A program made the position numbers and the translations under genes. Shown here piece after piece: positions 6,973 through 12,819 of a stretch of DNA of 13,320 bases. Source of the stretch: Chloroflexota bacterium (lineage in GTDB: Bacteria; Chloroflexota; Dormibacteria; Aeolococcales; Aeolococcaceae); NCBI GenBank assembly GCA_003491925.1, contig DNAU01000296.1:978-14297 (forward strand). Direction: 5' to 3'. Under the pieces are notes generated by a model, which made no database searches, had not been told where the DNA came from, and saw only the letters and a list, made by a program, of their open reading frames with translations. Within the stretch, counting starts at the first letter, position 1. Every line of letters begins with the position of its first letter.

Positions 6973-7150
6973 CAGAGTGCGGAAGAACCCCCGACGGTCC
7001 TGACGCCCCCATCCTCGGCGATGCGGGTGTCGCCTCCTGCGAGGGCTCGGTCGAATACCTGCAGGCATGCTCCCTCGCCTTCTCGTCGGCTCCTTCGCCT
7101 AGCCGGTCTGAGAACGGCAATCCTCGCCGGGGGTTCTTCCGCACCCTGCT
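6971..7150. mobile_element. MITE-like 180-bp element bounded by a near-perfect inverted repeat
   Basis: The left arm at 6971-6992 (AGCAGAGTGCGGAAGAACCC followed by CC) is matched in inverted orientation at 7129-7150 with one mismatch in 22, and pairing continues with gaps for about four more bases. The left arm starts on the second base of the purH TAG. The inner 136 bases have no convincing ORF but contain local stems, for example GGCGA 7017-7021 with TCGCC 7030-7034. No target-site duplication is evident. Options are a short non-autonomous transposon, outward-facing insertion-sequence ends of ISL3-like appearance (from memory only), or a large RNA structure after purH. The repeat is certain; its nature is not. 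Confidence 0.45.
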
Positions 7151-7202
7151 GGGCGGCGTCCAGGACGTCCAGCTCGGCGTCAGCTTTGTGCTGCGAGGTC
7201 GC

Positions 7203-7217
7203 CGGGCCGTGGGCCCG
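7203..7217. terminator. Perfect 6-bp GC hairpin, possible weak terminator after purH
   Basis: CGGGCC at 7203-7208 and GGCCCG at 7212-7217 form a perfect stem with a GTG loop. No U-rich tract follows, so it is not a classical intrinsic terminator. It is the tightest simple hairpin downstream of purH. Confidence 0.2.
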
Positions 7218-7266
7218 CCGCCGGTCACGCACATGAGTGCGCTCCCTCCCTCCGCTGCTCGCTTTC

Positions 7267-7352
7267 TTGATCTGAACGCCCTGGGCGCCGCCTGGTCGTC
7301 CGGGATTGGCCTCGTCCGCCGGCTCGGTCACGCGATTGATCTGAACGGCCTG
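7267..7352 (+). repeat. Two copies of a 17-bp direct repeat, 69 bp apart
   Basis: TTGATCTGAACGCCCTG at 7267-7283 and TTGATCTGAACGGCCTG at 7336-7352 differ at one base. The start-to-start distance is 69 bases. They are among the less GC-rich stretches of the gap and lie upstream of the TATGAT box, so paired regulator sites are one possible reading. No known operator is recognised. Confidence 0.4.
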
Positions 7353-7434
7353 CCCTCCGGCCCCGCCATGTGACGGACGGTCTGACGCCCGAGTCGCGAT
7401 CCGGCAACGCGGAGACCTCGCGCGATCACGGACC

Positions 7435-7440
7435 TATGAT
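7435..7440 (+). promoter_or_regulatory. Candidate -10 box for the histidine kinase
   Basis: TATGAT matches TATAAT at five of six positions and is the best -10-like hexamer in the gap. No good -35 box is seen. Initiation near 7447 would place the hairpin at 7448-7461 at the very 5' end of the RNA. Confidence 0.4.
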
Positions 7441-7447
7441 CGAGCTC

Positions 7448-7464
7448 CCCCCGCATGGGGGTTT
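7448..7464 (+). terminator. Compact C5-GCAT-G5 hairpin followed by TTT
   Basis: CCCCC at 7448-7452 pairs with GGGGG at 7457-7461 around a GCAT loop, and TTT follows. It could be a weak terminator for transcripts coming from purH, or a 5' stabilising or regulatory hairpin if transcription starts at the TATGAT box just upstream. The T tract is too short to decide. Confidence 0.3.
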
Positions 7465-7562
7465 CCGGCTGTCACAACGGGGCGGATGATGCAGGGAGCC
7501 TGGGCGTGTGAACGCGTGTCGACGCTGGTGGGCAGCGCCGTGCTCCACGTGGATGCCGGCTG

Positions 7563-8519
7563 ATGCAGCGGGCCGTGGGACGGGGCCGCGCCGTCGCGCC
7601 GGAGGGCGAGACCGCTCCGGCAAGGGCCTGGGACGGCAGGGTCCATCCGGTCCGAGACCAGGAGGACAGGATCGACCGTGCCGTTCGGGTGGTGCGGGAT
7701 GCGGCTGAGGCGCGTGAGCGCGGCGCGGTGCGGGACGACGGCCCTTCCGGACCGGACGGCATGGATGAGCTGAGCTCGCTGCGCCTCCGGCTCGAGCGCA
7801 TGACCGCGCTCGACAAGCTCAAGTCCGACTTCATGAACCTGACCACCCACGAGCTGCGGTCGCCGCTCGCCATCGTCTACGGCTATCTCTCGATGATGGA
7901 GTCCGGCATGCTCGGAGACCTCGCCACCGAGTTGCGCGAGGCCGTGACCTCCTCGATCCAGAGCGTCGAGCTGATGATGCAGCTGGTCACCGAGCTGGTC
8001 GAGATGGCGCGCCTGGACGAGACGCGTCTGGACCCGACACGTGACCCGGTCGACCTCACCGGCGTGGTTGCCGAGGCCGCTGTCCGAGTCGAGACCTCCG
8101 ACCGCCATCGCCTCCACCTCGACCTCGGAGCCGGCCCGGCCCCGGTGCTCGGGGATCGGGGGCAGCTGCTCCGCGTGTTCGCCAACATCATCGACAACGC
8201 GATCAAGTACTCGCCGTCGGGCGGAGAGATCGGGGTTCGGATGCGCCGGGCCGGCCGCCAGGTCGCGGTCGACATCAGGGACCAGGGCCTGGGCATCGCC
8301 CCGTCGGACATGGACAGGCTCTTCACCCGGTTCGGCCGGATCGTCACCGCGGCCACCGAGGGGATCGGCGGCACGGGCCTGGGCCTCTACCTCTGCCGGG
8401 AGCTGGTCAGGCGCCTCGGTGGCGACGTCACCGCCACCTCGGTCGAGGGCGAGGGCTCCACCTTCACGGTCCAGCTGCCCGCGGCTCCGGCGGGAGCCAG
8501 GGCCAGGCTGACCAGCTGA
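7563..8519 (+). CDS. Soluble sensor histidine kinase (HisKA plus HATPase_c), orphan
   Basis: This protein is predicted to autophosphorylate on a histidine and pass the phosphate to a response regulator. From ATG 7563 it has 318 residues. The H-box is MNLTTHELRSPL with His96. HATPase_c motifs follow: N-box RVFANIIDNAIKYSP (204-218), G1 DQGLGIA (240-246), LFTRFGR as F-box, and G2 GGTGLGLYLCRELV (269-282), ending GEGSTFTVQLP. No membrane helix, PAS or GAF domain is visible. The first 66 residues are Arg/Gly-rich and unlike a normal domain, so the true start may be ATG 7761 (252 residues) or a GTG near 7689. A strong AGGAGGA at 7660-7666 sits too far from any in-frame ATG or GTG. No response regulator gene is adjacent, so the partner and signal are unknown. 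The core fold is certain and the specific role is not. Confidence 0.88.
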   Translation: MQRAVGRGRAVAPEGETAPARAWDGRVHPVRDQEDRIDRAVRVVRDAAEARERGAVRDDGPSGPDGMDELSSLRLRLERMTALDKLKSDFMNLTTHELRSPLAIVYGYLSMMESGMLGDLATELREAVTSSIQSVELMMQLVTELVEMARLDETRLDPTRDPVDLTGVVAEAAVRVETSDRHRLHLDLGAGPAPVLGDRGQLLRVFANIIDNAIKYSPSGGEIGVRMRRAGRQVAVDIRDQGLGIAPSDMDRLFTRFGRIVTAATEGIGGTGLGLYLCRELVRRLGGDVTATSVEGEGSTFTVQLPAAPAGARARLTS

Positions 8520-8524
8520 GGAAG

Positions 8525-8559
8525 GCCACCCGCCCGGTGGCGCCGGCTTCCCAAGCCGG
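8525..8559. terminator. Two tandem hairpins between convergent genes
   Basis: GCCACC-CGCCC-GGTGGC (8525-8541) is followed at once by CCGGCTT-CCC-AAGCCGG (8543-8559), both with perfect stems. They lie in the 88-base gap between the convergent kinase and DksA-like genes, where a bidirectional terminator is expected. No T-rich tract flanks either one, as is common in very GC-rich genomes. Confidence 0.5.
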
Positions 8560-8581
8560 AGTCCAGCGCCCGAGTCCAGCG
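8559..8581 (+). repeat. Short tandem duplication of 13 bp
   Basis: GAGTCCAGCG occurs at 8559-8568 and again at 8572-8581, a 13-base period. It directly follows the tandem hairpins in the convergent gap. It is probably a local slippage product with no assigned role. Confidence 0.45.
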
Positions 8582-8607
8582 TCCTGCCGAGCTGTGGTGG
8601 CCCGGCC

Positions 8608-8970
8608 TCACCGCCCGGCGCGCTGCCGCGCGTCTCGCTCGGCCCGGGCCTGGTCGGCCACGCAGTAGCGCGCCGCCGGCATCGCCTCCAGGCGCGCCTC
8701 GGCGATCTCTCCCCCGCACACCTCGCAGAGCCCGTAGCGGCCGATGTCCAGCCGGTGCAGGGCGGCCTCCACCTCAGCCAGCTCGGTCCGCACTCGCAGC
8801 TCGACCGAGGAGTCCAGCTCGCGGTTCAGGGTCTCGGCCGCCTGCTCGGCGGGCAGCTGGTCGGGTTTGCCACCCTCCTGGGTGCCCTGGCCGCGCCCGG
8901 CCGCGTCGAGCACGCCCCGGAGGCGGGCCTTCTCGGCTTCCAGTCGCTGGCGTACCGCCGGCATGTCCAT
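8608..8970 (-). CDS. DksA/TraR-type zinc-finger protein
   Basis: This is a 120-residue protein of the DksA/TraR family, whose members enter the RNA polymerase secondary channel or have other regulatory roles. An N-terminal helical part (about 1-75) is rich in Glu, Ala and Arg, with LNRELDSSVELRVRTELAEVEAAL resembling the family's coiled coil (given here in pieces: residues 48-71). The finger follows: GRYGLCEVCGGEI (78-89) and RLEAMPAARYCVADQ (93-107). Cys82, Cys85 and Cys103 are present, but the fourth zinc ligand is Asp106 in place of Cys. The ATG at 8970 is preceded by GGGTGGA with a six-base spacer. It lies 129 bases after glgB on the same strand, with a -10-like box in that gap, and converges with the kinase gene. 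Family membership is firm. DksA-like control of transcription cannot be claimed, because many short homologues lack the DksA tip residues. Confidence 0.85.
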   Translation of the reverse strand: MDMPAVRQRLEAEKARLRGVLDAAGRGQGTQEGGKPDQLPAEQAAETLNRELDSSVELRVRTELAEVEAALHRLDIGRYGLCEVCGGEIAEARLEAMPAARYCVADQARAERDARQRAGR

Positions 8971-9003
8971 GGTGCATCCACCCGCTGGTGATCAGCTGGC
9001 GCA

Positions 9004-9019
9004 CGGACCGCGAGGTCCG
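9004..9019 (-). promoter_or_regulatory. Hairpin in the glgB to DksA-like gene gap
   Basis: CGGACC at 9004-9009 and GGTCCG at 9014-9019 form a perfect 6-bp stem with a four-base loop. On the minus strand it falls after glgB and about 33 bases before the DksA-like start, so it could be a weak glgB terminator or part of the downstream leader. Confidence 0.3.
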
Positions 9020-9031
9020 GGCCTCGTCTCC

Positions 9032-9037
9032 AGGCTA
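9032..9037 (-). promoter_or_regulatory. Candidate -10 box for the DksA-like gene
   Basis: Read on the minus strand this is TAGCCT, within TTAGGGTTAGCCT, the least GC-rich spot of the 129-base gap. It fits TAnnnT only. It would give a leader of about 55 bases containing the 9004-9019 hairpin. Confidence 0.22.
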
Positions 9038-9099
9038 ACCCTAACCGCTGTACCGGGTGTCGCGCAGGGCCAGGCCTCGTCGGCGCTGCCGGGGTGCGT

Positions 9100-11286
9100 C
9101 TACGACGCCTCGGGCGCGAACCAGACCACGGCCAGCGGGGGGACCGTCACCGGCGCCGAGAACGGCAGCCCATGCCACCCGATCGGCTCGGCCACCACGC
9201 CGCCCAGGTTGCCCTGATTGCTGCCTCCGTAGGCTGCGGAGTCGGTGTTCAGCACCTCCCGCCACCGGCCCCCGAGCGGCACCCCCACCCGGAAGCCGTG
9301 GTGGGTCATCGGGGAGAAGTTGGCCACGCAGACGATCCCGGGGCGGCCGGCGGCGTCGTAGCGGACGAAGCTCAGGATGTTCTGGTCGGCGTTGCCGGCG
9401 TCGATCCAGCGAAAGCCCTCCGGTCTGTGGTCGCGCTGCCAGAGGGACGGGCTCTCCAGGTAGCGGGCGCCGATGTCCTGGACCAGGCGCTGCACCCCTA
9501 GGTGCTCGGGGTGTTCCAGGAGGTGCCAGTCCAGCGACTGCCGGTGGGACCACTCGGCCCACTGGCCGAGCTCGCCGCCCATGAAGAGGAGCTTCTTGCC
9601 GGGGTGCGCCCACATCCAGCCGAACAGGGCCCGCAGGTTGGCGAACTGCTGCCATCGGTCGCCGGGCATCTTGCTGAGCAGCGATCTCTTCTGGTGGACC
9701 ACCTCGTCGTGGGAGAGCGGAAGCACGAAGTTCTCCGACCAGGCATACCAGAGGCCGAAGGTCATCTGGTGATGGTGGTAGCGGCGGAACACCGAGTCCT
9801 TGCTGATGTAGTCCAGGGTGTCGTGCATCCAGCCCATGTTCCACTTGAAGGTGAAGCCGAGCCCCCCGGTCGACGTCGGTCGGGAGACCCCCGGCCAGGC
9901 CGTCGACTCCTCGGCGACGGTGATCACGCCCGGGTGGTCGCCGTGGAGCGCCTCGTTGAACTCGCGCAGGAAGGCGATGGCCTCCAGGTTCTCACGGCCG
10001 CCGTACTGGTTGGGGACCCACTCCCCCTCCCGCCGCGAGTAGTCGAGATAGAGCATCGAAGCGACCGCATCGACCCGCAGCCCGTCGATATGGAACTCCT
10101 CGACCCAGTAGCGGGCGTTGGCGACCAGGAAGTTGCGCACCTCGTTGCGCCCGAAGTTGAAGACCAGGGTCCCCCAGTCCGGTTGCTCGCCGCGGCGAGG
10201 ATCGATGTGCTCGTAGAGGGCGGTCCCGTCGAAGCGCGCCAGGGCCCAGTCGTCGCGGGGGAAATGGGCGGGCACCCAGTCGAGGATGACCCCGACGCCA
10301 TGCTGGTGGAGGTGGTCGACGAAGCCACGGAAGTCATCGGGGGCGCCGAACCTCGCGGTCGGAGCGTAGTAGCTGGAGACCTGATAGCCCCAGGAGCCGT
10401 CGAAGGGGTGCTCGCTCACCGGCAGCAGCTCGACGTGGGTGAAACCGGCCGCGGCGCAGTAGGCGGCGAGCTGCTCGGCGAGGTCGCGGTAGCTGAGGAC
10501 TCGGCCGTCCAGGGTGCGACGCCAGGACCCCAGGTGCACCTCGTAGATGGAGAGCGGACGGTCGAGCAGCGGGTCGGTCGCCCGGCGCTGCAGCCAGGCA
10601 TCGTCGGCCCAGGCGTGGTGGCTCTGCTCGACGATGCTGGCGGTTCTGGGCGGCGATTCGGTCCATCGCGCCAGCGGATCCGCCTTGTCGATGCGACGCC
10701 CGGTGGAGCGGACGACCCGGAACTTGTACTTGGTCCCAGCGCCGATGCCGGGGACGAAGAGCTCCCACACCCCACTGGCTCCGAGCGACCGCATCGGCTG
10801 GACCCGGCCGTCCCACCCGTTGGCGTCGCTGACCAGGCTCACGCCACGGGCGTTCGGGGCCCACACCGCGAAGGCCACCCCGGCCACCCCCTGGTGGTCG
10901 ATGACCCGAGCCCCCAGCCGGCGCCAGAGCTCGCGATGGTGACCCTCGCCGATCAGGTGCAGGTCGAGGTCGCCGAGGGTCGGCCAGAACCGGTAGGGGT
11001 CGTCCATCTCCCAGCTTCCGAGGGGGCCGCGACACCGGAGGCGATAACCGTCCAGCTCGCCGACCGGGAGCGCCGCCTCGAACAGGCCGCGCTGGTCGAC
11101 CCGCTCCATGGGCACCACGCCGCCGGCATAGGCGACCGAGGCCTCGACCACGTCGGGGTGGTAGAAGCGCACCACGGTCGAGCCCTCGGTGGAGTGGGGG
11201 CCCAGGATCTGGTGGGGATCGTGGTGGGTCCCGGCGGCCAGCCGGGTGCAGGCGGCGCTGAGGGAGGCGCGGCGGGCGATGCTCAC
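9100..11286 (-). CDS. glgB: 1,4-alpha-glucan branching enzyme, GH13
   Basis: GlgB cuts alpha-1,4-glucan chains and re-joins them through alpha-1,6 bonds to make branched glycogen in the cytoplasm. It has 728 residues, matching the long bacterial type. An N-terminal N1-like region (about 20-105) is followed by a CBM48 domain (about 125-220, FAVWAPNARGVSLVSDANGW). The barrel contains VELLPVSEHPFDGSWGYQ (285-302), GVGVILDWVPAHFP (330-343), HIDGLRVDAV with nucleophile Asp406, ITVAEEST with acid/base Glu459, and LSHDEVVH with Asp527. These sit one position after the E. coli numbers 405, 458 and 526. The C-terminal beta domain has CVANFSPM and ends with VVWFAPEAS. The GTG start shares GTGA with the mak stop. 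Order and overlap point to one treS-mak-glgB transcript, so branching is probably tied to maltose-1-phosphate metabolism. Confidence 0.97.
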   Translation of the reverse strand: MSIARRASLSAACTRLAAGTHHDPHQILGPHSTEGSTVVRFYHPDVVEASVAYAGGVVPMERVDQRGLFEAALPVGELDGYRLRCRGPLGSWEMDDPYRFWPTLGDLDLHLIGEGHHRELWRRLGARVIDHQGVAGVAFAVWAPNARGVSLVSDANGWDGRVQPMRSLGASGVWELFVPGIGAGTKYKFRVVRSTGRRIDKADPLARWTESPPRTASIVEQSHHAWADDAWLQRRATDPLLDRPLSIYEVHLGSWRRTLDGRVLSYRDLAEQLAAYCAAAGFTHVELLPVSEHPFDGSWGYQVSSYYAPTARFGAPDDFRGFVDHLHQHGVGVILDWVPAHFPRDDWALARFDGTALYEHIDPRRGEQPDWGTLVFNFGRNEVRNFLVANARYWVEEFHIDGLRVDAVASMLYLDYSRREGEWVPNQYGGRENLEAIAFLREFNEALHGDHPGVITVAEESTAWPGVSRPTSTGGLGFTFKWNMGWMHDTLDYISKDSVFRRYHHHQMTFGLWYAWSENFVLPLSHDEVVHQKRSLLSKMPGDRWQQFANLRALFGWMWAHPGKKLLFMGGELGQWAEWSHRQSLDWHLLEHPEHLGVQRLVQDIGARYLESPSLWQRDHRPEGFRWIDAGNADQNILSFVRYDAAGRPGIVCVANFSPMTHHGFRVGVPLGGRWREVLNTDSAAYGGSNQGNLGGVVAEPIGWHGLPFSAPVTVPPLAVVWFAPEAS

Positions 11287-12806
11287 AGGGTTCCCGCCAG
11301 GAGGAAACGCAGCGGGATCTCCACCCAGTCCGGGCGGTGGCCGAGCTCGTAGCCGACTTCGTACACCGCCTTGCTCACCTCGAATGCACGGCGCACGACC
11401 AGGGAACCGCCGTCCCCGGGGAGCAGCCCGCTCCCCTCGAGGCGCTCCAGATAGGCCGCCCAGAAGGCGTCGCGGTTGGCGCCGGCCCAGGCCTCGCCGG
11501 CAGCGGAGAGGTGCTGCCAGAGCGGGTCCTGGGGCTGCATCCGCTGCCTCAGGGCCGCCGCGGCGGCGTAGTCGAAGGAGCGCAGCATCCCGGCCACGTC
11601 ACGGAGCGGTGAGGAGGGGCGTCGCCGCTCCTCGACCTCCCGGGCCGGCTCGCCCTCGAAGTCGATGATCTTCCACCCATCATCGGTGCGGAGAACCTGG
11701 CCGAGGTGGTAGTCGCCATGGACCCGGGTCGCCAGACCGCCATCCGAGAGCCGGCGAAGAGCGTCGAAGCGGGCGACGATCAGCTCGCGTCTCTCGAGCA
11801 GCGGGGCGAGCGCCGGCTCCTCTGCGGCCAGCAGGAGGTCGAGCCGGCCGGTCATGGCGTCGGCCCACGCGGCCAGCTGTGTCGGCCCCGCGGGCGCCGG
11901 GGCGGCCAGGAGATCGCCCCGGCTGGGATCGGCCAGAGCCAGGTGCAGCTCGGCGGTGACCGCTCCCAGTCGGGCGGCCTCGCCCTGGAAGGAGCCGCCC
12001 TGATCGTCGACCAGCTCCCACCGCTCCCGGGCCGAACCGCCCCCGGCCTCCTCGGCGGACGCGTAGAGGTCCCGCAGCGAGGTGAGGGCCAGTGTCCAGC
12101 CCTCGGTGCCGTTCTGCAGGTACGCGTTGAGCAGAGCCTGAAGGGAGGGCTCCTGCCCGCCGCGCCGGTGGCTGATGTGCCCATGAAGTGCCGGGACGTG
12201 AGGGAACCCGCGCTCCCTGAGGGCCTCCGCCATCTCCAGCTCCACGCTGGGGCCGGGCTCGATCCTCCGGCTCCACTTGAGGAAGTCGAGCTGGCCTCTG
12301 ACCAGGGCCGAGTTGCTCTGCTCGACGTCAAGGAGCCGGGGCCGGTCGGGGATCTCGGGGTCGATGGGGACGAGCCGGTGGCCGACCAGGAGGCCAGCGG
12401 CGGTCTGGACCTCGCGCTCCTCGGCCAGCATCCTCCACAGCTCGACGGCGGCCTCCGGATCGGCCAGGGCGTCATAGACGAGCAGGTCCCCCTCGGCGGA
12501 GTCCACGGTGCAGATCAGGTGCTCGGGGCCGAGCCGGGCCACCGGGTGAGGGGCGCGCCTGACACCGAGCGGGAGGCTGTAGATCTCGGGGCCACCGCTC
12601 GCGTAGTCGACCCGCCAGAGGGTGAAGAGGACCAGGGGCGCGGCGGCGCGCAGCACCGCCAGGTCGTCGAGCTCGACCTTCTCCACCCGCTGCCGCCTGC
12701 CCCCGAACCAGCGCGCTCGGAGCAGCCAGGAGCGGATCGCGGGCGCGGCCGGGCCGATGCCGAAACGCTCCAGCACGCTGGCGCTCGGGTCGGCGGTCAG
12801 AGCCAT
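11283..12806 (-). CDS. mak: Maltokinase (ATP:maltose 1-phosphotransferase)
   Basis: Mak phosphorylates maltose to maltose 1-phosphate, the donor used by GlgE. The protein has 507 residues. The N-terminal cap begins with a stretch including LRARWFGGRRQRVEKVEL (29-46), typical of maltokinases, with IYSLPLGV nearby. The kinase-like Lys177 lies in LDFLKWSRRIEPGPSVELEM. NGTEGWTLAL is at 232-241. The aminoglycoside-phosphotransferase-like lobe has HGDYHLGQVL (363-372) with catalytic Asp365 and IDFEGEP (381-387) with metal-binding Asp382, then SPLRDVAGMLRSFDYAA (399-415). All key residues are present. The ATG at 12806 follows the treS stop by 13 bases, and the TGA overlaps the glgB GTG. A trehalose-synthase-fused form is known in other bacteria; here the genes are separate. 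Assignment by motifs and context is strong. Confidence 0.94.
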   Translation of the reverse strand: MALTADPSASVLERFGIGPAAPAIRSWLLRARWFGGRRQRVEKVELDDLAVLRAAAPLVLFTLWRVDYASGGPEIYSLPLGVRRAPHPVARLGPEHLICTVDSAEGDLLVYDALADPEAAVELWRMLAEEREVQTAAGLLVGHRLVPIDPEIPDRPRLLDVEQSNSALVRGQLDFLKWSRRIEPGPSVELEMAEALRERGFPHVPALHGHISHRRGGQEPSLQALLNAYLQNGTEGWTLALTSLRDLYASAEEAGGGSARERWELVDDQGGSFQGEAARLGAVTAELHLALADPSRGDLLAAPAPAGPTQLAAWADAMTGRLDLLLAAEEPALAPLLERRELIVARFDALRRLSDGGLATRVHGDYHLGQVLRTDDGWKIIDFEGEPAREVEERRRPSSPLRDVAGMLRSFDYAAAAALRQRMQPQDPLWQHLSAAGEAWAGANRDAFWAAYLERLEGSGLLPGDGGSLVVRRAFEVSKAVYEVGYELGHRPDWVEIPLRFLLAGTL

Positions 12807-12819
12807 GGGTAGGGGACTC

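Larger units (their letters stand above)
6993..7390 (+). repeat. Imperfect direct repeat flanking about 370 bp
   Basis: GACGGTCCTGACGCCC at 6993-7008 recurs as GACGGTCTGACGCCC at 7376-7390, one base shorter and otherwise identical. The coordinates span both copies and the DNA between them. They could mark a duplication or a past insertion in the gap, or recombination endpoints. In GC-rich DNA a 15-base match is suggestive but not conclusive. Confidence 0.35.
6973..7562. other. 590-base region without a convincing gene
   Basis: Between purH and the kinase ORF no frame gives a recognisable protein. Several frames are open for 60 to 120 codons on both strands, which is expected at this GC content, and they read as Arg/Ala/Pro-rich low-complexity sequence. 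The region holds the inverted repeat element (6971-7150), the hairpin CGGGCC-GTG-GGCCCG (7203-7217), two families of imperfect direct repeats, a TATGAT box and a compact hairpin. It looks like an accessory patch between two conserved blocks. Confidence 0.6.

Noticed and set aside
5431..7068. 545-codon minus-strand frame opposite purH
   Set aside because: It is antisense to purH. Composition is Gly/Arg/Asp/His-rich and there is no ribosome site or motif.
6969..7331. 120-codon minus-strand ORF across the purH-kinase gap
   Set aside because: It crosses the inverted repeat and the purH stop and matches no family I know. Open frames of this size occur by chance here on both strands.
7508..7708. 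66-codon ORF with an AGGGAG site upstream of the kinase
   Set aside because: The translation is Arg/Gly/Pro-rich and overlaps the kinase frame without any family resemblance. It is kept only as a remark about possible upstream ORFs.
9502..11352. 616-codon open frame on the plus strand opposite glgB
   Set aside because: It is a shadow of glgB with low-complexity Val/Gly/Glu/Arg translation and no domain. All GH13 catalytic motifs are on the minus strand.
11706..12812. 368-codon plus-strand frame opposite mak
   Set aside because: It is antisense to mak with low-complexity translation. mak has complete kinase motifs on the other strand.
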